A stretch of 64,000 nt of DNA. Source: Burkholderia sp. WP9 (GTDB taxonomy: Bacteria > Pseudomonadota > Gammaproteobacteria > Burkholderiales > Burkholderiaceae). Below, piece by piece: positions 36,072-44,616 of this stretch. The position numbers and the translations under genes are program-made. The stretch lies in the NCBI RefSeq assembly GCF_900104795.1, contig NZ_FNTG01000001.1, positions 3,720,001-3,784,000 of the forward strand, read 5' to 3'. Position 1 is the stretch's first letter. Each line of letters opens with the position of its first letter. Under the pieces are notes generated by a model. The model did not search any database. It was not told where the DNA came from and saw only the letters and a program-made list of their open reading frames with translations.

Positions 36072-38455
36072 TTGTTGTCCCCTGTCTTGGACGGCGCGGC
36101 GGCGTCGTCGGTGGCGGCGGTGGCTTCTTCTGCCGTTACTTCGAACGCGACGGGCGGTTGGTCGTCGCACCAGCGTTGCCACATGATTCGCAATGCGCGC
36201 GACAAGCCCGCGGCGACGACTTCAGGCCGGAATGCCGCCGAGGCCATGCAGCGCTCGCGCAAACCGGTGCGCAGTGCGGCGAGCGCCTCGATATCCGACG
36301 ACAGCGCGACGCCCTTGGCGACGAAGTCCGCCTTATCGGCGGCGAGATACTGTTGCAGGCCGACGTGCGACATCCAGGTGGCGCCGGCGCGGCTCGGCAA
36401 CGTCTCGCCTGCAATCGTCAAGGTCGGCACGCCCATCCACAGGGAATTCAGCACGGTGGTCGAACCCGTGTACGGGAACGTGTCGAGGCAGATATCGACG
36501 TGAAAATGCTGCTGCAGATAGACCGGAATGCTCGAGCGGCGGCGGAACATCAGACGCTCGCGCGAGATGCCTGCTTTGTCGAACCAGTCGAGGAGCAATT
36601 GTTCGTCCTCGTCGGTTGCAATCGCGCCCAGCAACATTCGCGACGACGGTTGCGCGTTCAGCAATTCCGCCCAGAGGGCGATCACGTCGGGGCGCAGTTT
36701 GTTGAGGCGGTTGAAGCTGCCGAACGTCACGTAGCCGTTGTGCATGGCCGGCAGGATGTTGACCGGCGGCGCGCTTTTTTCCGGCAGGAAGGGCGCGTTC
36801 GCGGGCAAATGGACGATCTTCTCGGAGAACATGCGCTCCGGTTCGCCGAACGGCACACCGAACCGGTCCACGAGGTAATAGTCCATCGCGCTCAGGCCGG
36901 TCGTGGCCGGGTAGCCGAGCCAGCTGACCTGGATCGGCGCGGGCTTGCGCGCGAACGTGAGAAGACGATTGCGGCCCGTGTGGCCGGACAGGTCGAACAG
37001 AATGTCGATTCTGTCGTCGCGGATCCGGTTGGCCAGGTGCGCGTCCGGCATGCCGGTGACCTGGTGCCATTCATGGGCGCACTTGCGCAGCAAATGGGTG
37101 TAGTCGTCTTCCAGGATGTGGTTGTTGTACACATGAAGCGAGACGCTGGCGTCGGTCGCGAGACGCTCCATGATCGGCAACAGATACGAGGCGACGGCGT
37201 GACGGAACAGGTCACCGGAAACGAGGCCGATCTTCAGCTTGCGATTCGGCGTGCGCTTGTTCACATGACGCGGCCACTGCGAACGCACCGGCGCTTCGTG
37301 CTGTTGCGCGAATTTAATGTGTTCGGCGAACAGCGTGTCCTGCTTGACTTCAGGATTGTGGGCGAGCGAAAACAGATAGTTGTCCGCCGCGATCGGGTCT
37401 TTCGGGTCTTTCTCCAGCGCGACGTGAAAGCTTTTCTCCGCTTCGCTCACCATGCCCAGATCGAGCTGCAACACGCCCAGTGTGTTGTACATGCCGGACG
37501 TGTCCGGCGCCAGTTCGATCGCGCGCCGGGCCGCAGCCAGACCTTCGGCCACTCGTCCCTGGTGAACCAGCGACATGCCGTAGATCCGTTGCGCTTCGGC
37601 GTAGGCCGGGTTGATCGCGATGATCGCGCGGCAGACTTCTTCGGCGTCCTTGTGCAAGCCTTTCAGTCGCAGCGTATCCGCGAGGACGGCGCGACTCTCC
37701 AGCTCTTCGGGCAGGAGTTCGGCAGCCTTGCGCAGCGGGATGAGCGCGTCGTCGTAACGGCCCAGACGATGCAACGCAATCCCGAACCAGCGCCACGCGT
37801 TGCCGTCGGCGGGGAAGCGCTGGGTTAGCGTGCGAGCCAGTTTGACGGCGTCGGCGATCTGGCCTTTGTTGTAGAGCGACGTGAATCGCGAGGTTTCCTG
37901 CTGGCTTACGCGCCGTCCGGCTGCGATCGTGGACTTGCCGGCATCTGCGGTTGCTTCTGCGCCTTCGCTATTTGTTGGAGCGGCCGCGCTGCCGGCTGAC
38001 TGCGGGTTCTGGGCTGCCACGGGCTGCGTCAGGACGATCTTGCCGGGATTCGCCATCCGCACGATCAGGCCGTCCACCGCCGGGCCCTTCAGTCCTTGCT
38101 TCTGCGCCATTTCCAGCGCGAGCCACGCGGCGGCGGTTTCACCGGCGTCGATCAACGCGCTGATATAAGCCGTCCAATACTGGCCGTTTTGCGGTTGCTG
38201 ACCTAGCGCCAGTTCGAAGCGGGGCAATGCGTCTTTGGGACGGTCCGTTTGAACGAGCAGCACGCCAAGGTCGTAAAGCGCGTCCGAGTGCTGCGGTTTG
38301 GCGTCGAGGATCGCCAGATAGAGCGCTTCGGCGTCGTCGAATTCGCCCTTGTGGTGGTGCTCCAGCGCCGTTTGCAAAACGAGTGCGATGTCGTGCTCGA
38401 GCTGTTGTTCGGGCGTCAAGGGGTCAGCTGTCGGCTGCTCGTACAGGAGAGTCAT
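36068..38455 (-). CDS. TPR-containing O-GlcNAc transferase-like (SPINDLY) glycosyltransferase
   Basis: The 795-residue protein has TPR repeats (about 25-420, with canonical segments such as ALYLAILDAKPQHSDALYDLG and AIIAINPAYAEAQRIYG) and a C-terminal GT41 domain (about 440-790; RKLKIGLVSGDLFRHAVASYLLPI, LFDLSGHTGRNRLLTF, VTFGSFNRLNKLRPDV, LDTFPYTGSTTVLNSLWMGVP). Such enzymes attach sugars to Ser/Thr of proteins in the cytoplasm, and several bacterial ones glycosylate flagellin. It follows fliC-fliD-fliT, separated by a terminator, and heads the glycan operon. I chose ATG 38455 after AGGAGA; the frame is open further upstream without homology. Confidence 0.92.
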   Translation of the reverse strand: MTLLYEQPTADPLTPEQQLEHDIALVLQTALEHHHKGEFDDAEALYLAILDAKPQHSDALYDLGVLLVQTDRPKDALPRFELALGQQPQNGQYWTAYISALIDAGETAAAWLALEMAQKQGLKGPAVDGLIVRMANPGKIVLTQPVAAQNPQSAGSAAAPTNSEGAEATADAGKSTIAAGRRVSQQETSRFTSLYNKGQIADAVKLARTLTQRFPADGNAWRWFGIALHRLGRYDDALIPLRKAAELLPEELESRAVLADTLRLKGLHKDAEEVCRAIIAINPAYAEAQRIYGMSLVHQGRVAEGLAAARRAIELAPDTSGMYNTLGVLQLDLGMVSEAEKSFHVALEKDPKDPIAADNYLFSLAHNPEVKQDTLFAEHIKFAQQHEAPVRSQWPRHVNKRTPNRKLKIGLVSGDLFRHAVASYLLPIMERLATDASVSLHVYNNHILEDDYTHLLRKCAHEWHQVTGMPDAHLANRIRDDRIDILFDLSGHTGRNRLLTFARKPAPIQVSWLGYPATTGLSAMDYYLVDRFGVPFGEPERMFSEKIVHLPANAPFLPEKSAPPVNILPAMHNGYVTFGSFNRLNKLRPDVIALWAELLNAQPSSRMLLGAIATDEDEQLLLDWFDKAGISRERLMFRRRSSIPVYLQQHFHVDICLDTFPYTGSTTVLNSLWMGVPTLTIAGETLPSRAGATWMSHVGLQQYLAADKADFVAKGVALSSDIEALAALRTGLRERCMASAAFRPEVVAAGLSRALRIMWQRWCDDQPPVAFEVTAEEATAATDDAAAPSKTGDNK

Positions 38456-38594
38456 GGTCTCAGCGCAGAATGGTCTATGACGGAAATTGTGCGACGGAGA
38501 GGGCGTTTCCGATGCTCGGAGATGACGGTAAAAAGGCCGCCTGTTTAGCGTATGGAGAGGGGGGCGGAAAGCCGGAAGACCAGCGGGGAAAAAG

Positions 38595-38618
38595 AAAAAA
38601 GCCCGCACGAGGCGGGCT
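38595..38618 (-). terminator. Intrinsic terminator after fliT
   Basis: On the minus strand AGCCCGC-CTCGT-GCGGGCT is followed by TTTTTTC. It ends the fliC-fliD-fliT transcripts about 110 bp past fliT and separates them from the glycan operon. Confidence 0.88.
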
Positions 38619-38730
38619 GAGGGAACGAGCGCGCCTCACTTTGGCGCGTAGTTCTTATTATTCGGTCGGCCGGTCGAACCGGCTCTTACGGAGCGGATGC
38701 CGCTTCGGGGCATGCCGCTTCGGGTGATTT

Positions 38731-39045
38731 TTAAAGGCGGGCCATGCGCTGATATTCGCCGGCGGCCTTGGTGCGCCCGATCGCCGCTTCAAACTCGGTA
38801 TGCAGTTCGTTCTGGGTGACTGCCGCGTCGGCGACCAGGGCCGCGTCGATCGCCTGGATCTGGCGGATCATTTCCAGCGCGGCCGGCTCCTGCTCCGCGG
38901 TGAGCGACATCAGCAGCGGCGAGCGTGCTTCGGTCAGGCGGGCGGCTTCCGGCCAGTCGGCAAGCGAGGCCGCCTGCTCGATTTCGCGCGTGATCGACAG
39001 CACGCGTTCGACCAGTTCCGTCTGATTCATGGTGTGCGCGTTCAT
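38731..39045 (-). CDS. fliT: Flagellar export chaperone FliT
   Basis: The 104-residue, all-helical protein has the size and composition of FliT, the cytoplasmic chaperone of the filament cap FliD. FliT also restrains FlhDC in enteric bacteria. It starts 3 bp after the fliD stop, the usual fliD-fliT order. Sequence identity in this family is low, so the call rests on length, helical pattern (ELVERVLSITREIEQAASLADW) and position. There is no membrane segment. Confidence 0.85.
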   Translation of the reverse strand: MNAHTMNQTELVERVLSITREIEQAASLADWPEAARLTEARSPLLMSLTAEQEPAALEMIRQIQAIDAALVADAAVTQNELHTEFEAAIGRTKAAGEYQRMARL

Positions 39046-39048
39046 TGC

Positions 39049-40554
39049 TTAGCCCTTGTTCGTGGCCAGCGCGCCCGCGCTGTTGGTGCCGCCGAACAGC
39101 GCGGTCAGGTACTGCGAATTGTTGTTCATGGTCGCCATCAACGTATTCAGGGCGGTGAACTGCGCCTGATACTGGTTCGTCAACTGTGTCGTGTAGTCGG
39201 CGAGGGCGGTTTGCTGCGTGGTGATGCTCTTCAGATCGGCATTGAGCGCGGTATTACGCGTGTCGATGATGCCGCCGGTCTGCGTGAACGTGGTGATGCT
39301 GGAGTTCAACTGCTCGGCAATGCCGTTGGTCGAGTTGAAGAGCGATGCGACCGTGGCCGGACTGCTCGTCAGCGCGGTATTCAGCGCGGTATTGTCGACC
39401 ACCAGCGTGCCGTCCGCCGGATTGTCCTTCAGCGAGATGCCGATCGCCGCCAGCGTGGTGCCGGTGCTACCCGAGCCGACCGAGCCGCCGATGATGGTGG
39501 CCAGCGTGTTCTTGATCGTCTGCAGCGTGGAGTCGCCGAGCAGCGGACCTTGCGAGGACGAGCCGGAGCTGAACGAGGTGAGCGTGGACATCGTCGTGAC
39601 GACGGTGTTGTAGAGGCTCACGAAATTATTGATCGCGGTGTTCTGCGAGGTGGTGTCGGCCGCAATGGTCAGCGTCTGCGTGGTGCCGGCGGATGCGGAC
39701 GTCAGGTTCATCGTGACGCCCGCAATGGCGCTCGTCACCGCATTGGTCGAACTGCTGGCCGCGATTCCGCCCACGGTGAATTCCGCGTCCTGGGCAAAAC
39801 CGCTCTGCGTCCAGGCGCTCCCCGCGTTGGCCGAGGTGATCGTCGACTGGCCGCCGGTGGTGCTGGCGGTCGAGGTCACGCCGAGGCTCGACAGGCCGTT
39901 GTCGGTCGTGATGTTGCTGGTCGTGACGTTGATGACGTTCGCTGCCCCGGTGTTCGCCGCGCGCAGCACGAGGTGGGCGCCGTCCGTGCCGGTCACGATG
40001 GTCGCCGTGACGCCGGGGTTGCTGCTGCTCGCGTTGATTGCCGAAGCGATGCCCGAGAGCGTGTTGTTGGTGCTGTCGACGTTGATATCCATCGACTTGC
40101 CGCCCAGCGAGATGGAGAGCGTGCCGGTGCCCAGTTGTGTCGTGGAGCCGAAGGCCGCCGACGACAAGGCTTGCGAGCTGGCAATCTGCGTCACGGCGAC
40201 CGAGTAGCTACCGGCCACGGCGCCGACGCCGGCGGTCGCGGTCAAGCCGGTGCCGCTCGCGGTGGCCGCGAACGTCGACAGCGTGGTGCCGTTGGCGAGA
40301 TTCGTGATGCCCGACTGCAGTGCGCTCAGCGCCGAGCTTAGTGCGCCGTAGGCGGACAGCGTGGTGTTGTCGGTGGTTTGTCGTGCCGCCAGAGCCGCGG
40401 TTTGTCCTGCGGTCTTCGCGTTCACAAGCGCCGTGACGAGCGTCGACACGTCCATCGACGAATTGCCCGTCGAGCCGCTGATGATCGATTGAGCAGCCGA
40501 CTGCAGCGCGGCGTTGGCGCTTGCTGTAGAAGACGAGGTTGAGATCGAGGACAT
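39049..40554 (-). CDS. fliD: Flagellar filament cap protein FliD
   Basis: FliD caps the filament tip and folds flagellin subunits as they exit. The 501-residue protein is rich in Ser/Thr/Ala, with heptad-like helices at both ends, typical of the D0/D1 coiled-coil parts of FliD. The N-terminal segment includes DVSTLVTALVNAKTAGQTA, and the C-terminal end contains TTQQTALADYTTQLTNQYQ. No signal peptide is present, as expected for type III export. It lies between fliC (157 bp upstream) and fliT. Confidence 0.9.
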   Translation of the reverse strand: MSSISTSSSTASANAALQSAAQSIISGSTGNSSMDVSTLVTALVNAKTAGQTAALAARQTTDNTTLSAYGALSSALSALQSGITNLANGTTLSTFAATASGTGLTATAGVGAVAGSYSVAVTQIASSQALSSAAFGSTTQLGTGTLSISLGGKSMDINVDSTNNTLSGIASAINASSSNPGVTATIVTGTDGAHLVLRAANTGAANVINVTTSNITTDNGLSSLGVTSTASTTGGQSTITSANAGSAWTQSGFAQDAEFTVGGIAASSSTNAVTSAIAGVTMNLTSASAGTTQTLTIAADTTSQNTAINNFVSLYNTVVTTMSTLTSFSSGSSSQGPLLGDSTLQTIKNTLATIIGGSVGSGSTGTTLAAIGISLKDNPADGTLVVDNTALNTALTSSPATVASLFNSTNGIAEQLNSSITTFTQTGGIIDTRNTALNADLKSITTQQTALADYTTQLTNQYQAQFTALNTLMATMNNNSQYLTALFGGTNSAGALATNKG

Positions 40555-40630
40555 GCAGAGGCTCCGGGCGTCTGGAAATCTGTATTGGGTGGTGCGCGAT
40601 GCTACATCACTGCGTGATGGAAATGCACAG

Positions 40631-40695
40631 CGGGAGGCATGCCTCCCGTCGTTTGAAACCGGCGATGCGCCCCGCTTGCGCGCGACGCATCGCCG
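40631..40695 (-). repeat. Two tandem hairpins in the fliC-fliD gap
   Basis: Just behind the fliC stop codon are a 10-bp stem CGGCGATGCG/CGCATCGCCG (40660-40695) and an 18-bp palindrome CGGGAGGCATGCCTCCCG (40631-40648). Neither is followed by a T-run. They could protect the abundant flagellin mRNA 3' end or reduce read-through into fliD. Confidence 0.6.
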
Positions 40696-40710
40696 TTACT
40701 GCGTCAGCTC

Positions 40711-41859
40711 TTACTGCAGGAGCTTCAGAACTTGCTGCGGGTTCGAGTTAGCTTGCGCCAACACCGAGATACCAGCTTGCTGCAGCACTTGCGCCTTGCT
40801 CAGGTTCGCCGTTTCTTGTGCGAAGTTGGCGTCCGTGATTTGCGACTGTGCCGACGACAGGTCGGTCGATTCAGCTTGCTGCGACGTCGAGATTGCCGTG
40901 AAGCGGTTTTGCGCGGCGCCCAGTGCAGCTTGCAGCGTGTTCACGGTCTGCAGTGCGTTGTCGATCGAGACCATTGCTTCGTTCGCGCCGGTGACCGTGC
41001 TGATGTCGAGGCCCGAAACCGTCGGCGGGTTGTTGATCGCATTGATCTGTGCGATCGATGCGGTCGCGACGCCGGAAGCCGTTGCGCCCATCGCCGTGGC
41101 GAGCGTGGCGTTCAGCGTCAGGTTCGTGATTGCCGTGCCCGTACCCGATGCCGTACCGGCCGAGAAGATGTTGGACACTGCGCCCGACGAGATTGCCTGG
41201 TTGTTCTGGTCGGTGAAGGTGTAGCCACCCTTGCCGTCCGACAGCACGTTGACCGACGTGATCGTCGCGCCCGTGCTGGTGTACGTGCCGGTCGCGTCCG
41301 TGTTGACGGCGATCGTGCCAACCGTTTGACCCGTTTGCACCAGACCGCCACCGATCTTCGCTGCCGACATCGATTGGCTCAGGTCCAGGCTGATCGTCTG
41401 ACCGACGTTCGCGCCGACCTGGAACGTCACGCTGCCTGCCGAGCCGTCCAGAATGTTCGTGCCGTTGTACGTCGTTTGCGAAGCGATACGGTTCACTTCA
41501 GCGATCTGCGCCGAGACTTCCTTCTGCAGAGCTGCCTGGTCGCTCGACGACAGCGAACCGGTCGATGCTTGCACGGCCAGTTGGCGGATACGTTGCAGGC
41601 TCGAGGTCAGCGACGACAGTGCGCTCGATGCGGTTTGAATCATCGACACGCCGTCGTTCGCATTCGACACGCCCTGGTTCAGGCCGTTGATCTGCGTTTG
41701 CATACGCGTCGAGATTGCCAGACCTGCTGCGTCGTCAGCCGCGCTGTTGATGCGCTTGCCCGACGACAGGCGGGTGATGGCTTGCGAAAGGGCGCTTTGC
41801 GAGCCATTAAGGTTTTGCTGTGCAACCAGCGAGTTGATGTTGCTATTGATTCCGAGCAT
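40711..41859 (-). CDS. fliC: Flagellin
   Basis: FliC polymerises into the flagellar filament. The 382-residue protein has the conserved N-terminal D0/D1 region (MLGINSNINSLVAQQNL, LSSGKRINSAADDAAGLAIS), a short Thr/Ser/Gly-rich variable centre (about 175-280) and the conserved C-terminal helix ending QAGISVLAQANSNPQQVLKLL. It is shorter than enteric flagellins because the D2/D3 domains are small. The ATG at 41859 has an AGGAGA ribosome-binding site. The sigma-28 promoter lies about 90 bp upstream. The Ser/Thr-rich centre offers many O-glycosylation acceptors for the transferase encoded 2.2 kb downstream. Confidence 0.97.
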   Translation of the reverse strand: MLGINSNINSLVAQQNLNGSQSALSQAITRLSSGKRINSAADDAAGLAISTRMQTQINGLNQGVSNANDGVSMIQTASSALSSLTSSLQRIRQLAVQASTGSLSSSDQAALQKEVSAQIAEVNRIASQTTYNGTNILDGSAGSVTFQVGANVGQTISLDLSQSMSAAKIGGGLVQTGQTVGTIAVNTDATGTYTSTGATITSVNVLSDGKGGYTFTDQNNQAISSGAVSNIFSAGTASGTGTAITNLTLNATLATAMGATASGVATASIAQINAINNPPTVSGLDISTVTGANEAMVSIDNALQTVNTLQAALGAAQNRFTAISTSQQAESTDLSSAQSQITDANFAQETANLSKAQVLQQAGISVLAQANSNPQQVLKLLQ

Positions 41860-41947
41860 GGAAAATCTCCTAAATAAGCCTTGAGCCCAATACGCCACGT
41901 TGGCATCGGCGGAAGCACTCGTTCATTGCTGGCCGCCTCAATGAAGG

Positions 41948-41974
41948 TTGACGGCGCCCCTAAAAAAAACTTGA
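41948..41974 (-). promoter_or_regulatory. Sigma-28 (FliA) promoter of fliC
   Basis: On the minus strand TCAAGTTT, an 11-base spacer, then GCCGTCAA, matches the FliA consensus TCAAGTTT-N11-GCCGATAA in 14 of 16 positions. It lies about 90 bp before the fliC ATG and drives late flagellar expression. Confidence 0.88.
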
Positions 41975-42127
41975 GGAACTTTGTGCAATGGCGCGCCAAA
42001 CGTTTTCCATGCCGGTTTATTGCAATGTCGCTGAAAGCCGCTTGCAGCCTTGCTCTGCGGACCGACTGCAGGTATTGAAAAGTCGGCGTATTCTCTTTTC
42101 TCTCTTGTGACAAACCCTGGAAAAATC

Positions 42128-43069
42128 ATGCAAAAGCGCAGAATCGGACGTTCGGAATTACAGGTCGCGCCGCTGATGTTCGGCGGCAATGTTTTCGGCT
42201 GGACCGCCGATGAAGCCACCTCGTTTTCGATTCTTGATGCATTTGTCGATGCCGGTCTCGACTTTATCGATACCGCCGATGTCTATTCAGCATGGGTGCC
42301 TGGCAATCAGGGCGGGGAGTCGGAAACCATCATCGGCAAGTGGTTCCGTCAGAGCGGCAAGCGCGACAAAATTGTGCTCGCCACCAAGGTCTCGAAGCAT
42401 CCGCAGCGCAAGGGGTTGTCGGCGGCCAACATCCAGGCGGCGGTCGAGGATTCGCTGCGGCGCTTGCAAACCGATTACATCGACGTCTACTTTTCTCACG
42501 ACGACGACACCGAAACGCCGCTCGCCGAAACACTGGGCGCGTATCAGAAGCTGATCGAGGCGGGGAAGGTGAGGGTGATCGGCGCGTCGAACTACACTGG
42601 CGCGCGTATCGAGGAGGCGCTCGCGGTGTCCCGCCAGCACGGGTTGCCCGAATATCAGCTGCTGCAGCCGGAATACAACCTTTATGACCGCGCGGACTAT
42701 GAGCGCGACATCGAGCCGGTGGCGCTCGCCAATCAGCTTGGCGTGGTGGTGTACTACAGTCTTGCGAGCGGATTTCTGTCGGGCAAATACCGGTCGCGGG
42801 CGGATCTGGCCAACAAGGCGCGCGGCAGCCGGGTCGAAAAATACTTGAACGAGCGCGGTTTGCGCATTCTCGCCGCACTGGACCGGATCGCCGAGGCGCA
42901 CGGCAGCACGCCGGCCACTGTCGCGTTGGCATGGCTGATCGCGCGGCCCAGTGTTACGGCCCCTATTGCCAGCGCAACGTCGGTCGACCAGCTCAAAAGT
43001 CTCGCGGCAGCCGTCCACCTGATGCTGACAGGCGCAGATATCCGCGAACTGGACGAAGCGAGCGCCTGA
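42128..43069 (+). CDS. Aldo/keto reductase
   Basis: The 313-residue protein has the AKR barrel signature: GGNVFGWTADEAT, catalytic Asp-Tyr in DFIDTADVYSAW, the lysine in IVLATKVSKHP, and RVIGASNYTGARI followed by QPEYNLYDR. These match the NADPH-dependent aldo/keto reductases of the Tas/YajO/YghZ-like group. The substrate is unknown. Start is at ATG 42128 (MQKRRIGRSELQV), where homology begins; the ribosome-binding site is weak. It is divergent from fliC. Confidence 0.92.
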   Translation: MQKRRIGRSELQVAPLMFGGNVFGWTADEATSFSILDAFVDAGLDFIDTADVYSAWVPGNQGGESETIIGKWFRQSGKRDKIVLATKVSKHPQRKGLSAANIQAAVEDSLRRLQTDYIDVYFSHDDDTETPLAETLGAYQKLIEAGKVRVIGASNYTGARIEEALAVSRQHGLPEYQLLQPEYNLYDRADYERDIEPVALANQLGVVVYYSLASGFLSGKYRSRADLANKARGSRVEKYLNERGLRILAALDRIAEAHGSTPATVALAWLIARPSVTAPIASATSVDQLKSLAAAVHLMLTGADIRELDEASA

Positions 43070-43427
43070 GGCACAAGTGACCTGGCGCAATCGCTAAACC
43101 CCTGGTAGGATGGAGAGTTTCCTGATATCATCGGGAGTGAATTGAGATCTTTGCCTGTTTCGTCAATGCTTTTCTGTTGATGAAAGGTTGGCGAAACGGC
43201 AGCAGACGCGGCTTTTGCATGTTGTCTGTCCGCGTTCCGCGGTGAACTCCCCACCTCTCTTTTCCGGCCTCCGTGGCCGCTTTGCCTCTCGTTTCAATCG
43301 TGGTTTGGCCGGGTTCTGCCCGCGTTTGCCTGTTACTGGCCATGAATTGGAACGACCGGAGGGCCGGCGCGTGAGCGGTATGCCGCCACGCAATTTACCC
43401 CTATCAAGTGATTGAGTTAGGAATTAC
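43070..43427. other. Long leader region upstream of rpsU
   Basis: The 358-bp stretch between the reductase gene and rpsU holds no recognisable gene. It is T-rich in places (43140-43280) and may contain the rpsU promoter and a leader. A TTAGGAATTAC ribosome-binding site ends it. I see no known RNA element. Confidence 0.4.
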
Positions 43428-43640
43428 ATGACGACGATTCTTCTGAAAGAAAACGAGCCGTTCGAAGTGGCGATTCGCCGCTTTCGTCGCGCAATCGAAA
43501 AGAATGGCCTGATCGCTGAACTGCGTGAGCGCCAATCGTACGAAAAGCCGACCACGGCACGTAAGCGCAAGAAGGCTGCTGCTGTGAAGCGCCTGCACAA
43601 GCGCCTGCGCAGCCAGATGCTGCCGAAAAAGCTGCACTAA
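43428..43640 (+). CDS. rpsU: 30S ribosomal protein S21
   Basis: The 70-residue basic protein reads [25 protein letters not shown] and ends [17 protein letters not shown], the full S21 pattern with a lysine/arginine-rich C-terminus. It binds the 30S platform near the anti-Shine-Dalgarno end and helps mRNA selection. It is monocistronic here, with its own terminator 25 bp downstream. Confidence 0.98.
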   Translation: MTTILLKENEPFEVAIRRFRRAIEKNGLIAELRERQSYEKPTTARKRKKAAAVKRLHKRLRSQMLPKKLH

Positions 43641-43662
43641 GCACGCTTTTTCCGCACGGCCG

Positions 43663-43705
43663 AACGGCGGTGTGAGCTTCGAAAGAAGCCACATCGCCGT
43701 TTTGC
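43663..43705 (+). terminator. Intrinsic terminator of rpsU
   Basis: AACGGCGGTGTG pairs with CACATCGCCGTT (one mismatch) around an inner GCTTC/GAAGC stem and is followed by TTTGCTTTTT. Confidence 0.85.
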
Positions 43706-43879
43706 TTTTTGGGGCCTTTTTCTAGCATTTTTGTGGTCTCTTCTTGGGCCTTTGATGCCCGTTCGTTGCTGGGGCACTCAGTCACGGGCGGGGCAACGCC
43801 GTTACGGGGCACGGTCGTGAATGGCGGACGGTGTGCGCCAGGCGCGCAAACGCAGAAGCGCAGAAGCGCCTGCCCTGCC

Positions 43880-44476
43880 TTACCCCGCTTTGCGATTCCG
43901 TCCTTTCTTGCCGAGTGCCGCGCATCGCGCCCGGCACATGCAACTCGCCTCGTGGTCGTTGACCATGCCGACCGCCTGCATGAACGCGTAACAGATCGTC
44001 GAGCCGACGAACTTGCAGCCATAGCGCTTCAGCCCCTTGCTCAGCGCGTCGGAAATGTCGGTCGACGCGGGAGCCTGCTTGTACGAAGCCCAATCGTTCT
44101 GGATCGGCGTCTGATCGACGAAGGACCAAACGAAATTGGCGAGCGAGCCGTGCTCGGCCTGTATCTGTTGGACCGCCCGAGCGTTGTTAATGGCAGCTTC
44201 GATCTTGCCGCGATGACGCACGATGCTTTCGTCTTTCACCAGGGCATCGACGTGCTTCGGCGTAAAGCGCGCAACCTTGTCGATGTCGAAGTCGGCAAAA
44301 GCGCGGCGGTAGCCGGCCCGCTTGTTGAGAATCGTCGACCACGACAACCCTGCCTGAGCGCCCTCCAGCACCAGCATCTCGAACAGATGCCGGTCATCGC
44401 GCGAGGGCACGCCCCATTCGGTGTCGTGATAGTGCGCGAGCGCCTCGCTCGATACCCAGTTGCATCGCTGTGTCAC
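43880..44476 (-). CDS. tag: DNA-3-methyladenine glycosylase I
   Basis: Tag removes 3-methyladenine from alkylated DNA. The 198-residue protein has all zinc-site residues of the family: Cys in TQRCNWV, His in AHYHDTEWGVP, and the C-terminal His and Cys in NDHEASCMC. The core QAGLSWSTILNKRAGYRRAF and KFVGSTICYAFMQAVGM blocks are also typical. I start at GTG 44476, which has AGGAG at good spacing and aligns with the family N-terminus; an in-frame ATG is 20 codons upstream. Confidence 0.93.
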   Translation of the reverse strand: MTQRCNWVSSEALAHYHDTEWGVPSRDDRHLFEMLVLEGAQAGLSWSTILNKRAGYRRAFADFDIDKVARFTPKHVDALVKDESIVRHRGKIEAAINNARAVQQIQAEHGSLANFVWSFVDQTPIQNDWASYKQAPASTDISDALSKGLKRYGCKFVGSTICYAFMQAVGMVNDHEASCMCRARCAALGKKGRNRKAG

Positions 44477-44616
44477 TGTCGCGCTCCTGTATTGTGATGT
44501 CGCTCGCCAGCATAGCCGAAGCCGTGCGCACTGCAAGTCGGCCGTTCGGCCGATTGCGGGATTGAAACTGACCTGCCACGCTACGCGTTATTCACCCACT
44601 GAACTCACTCGACTTC

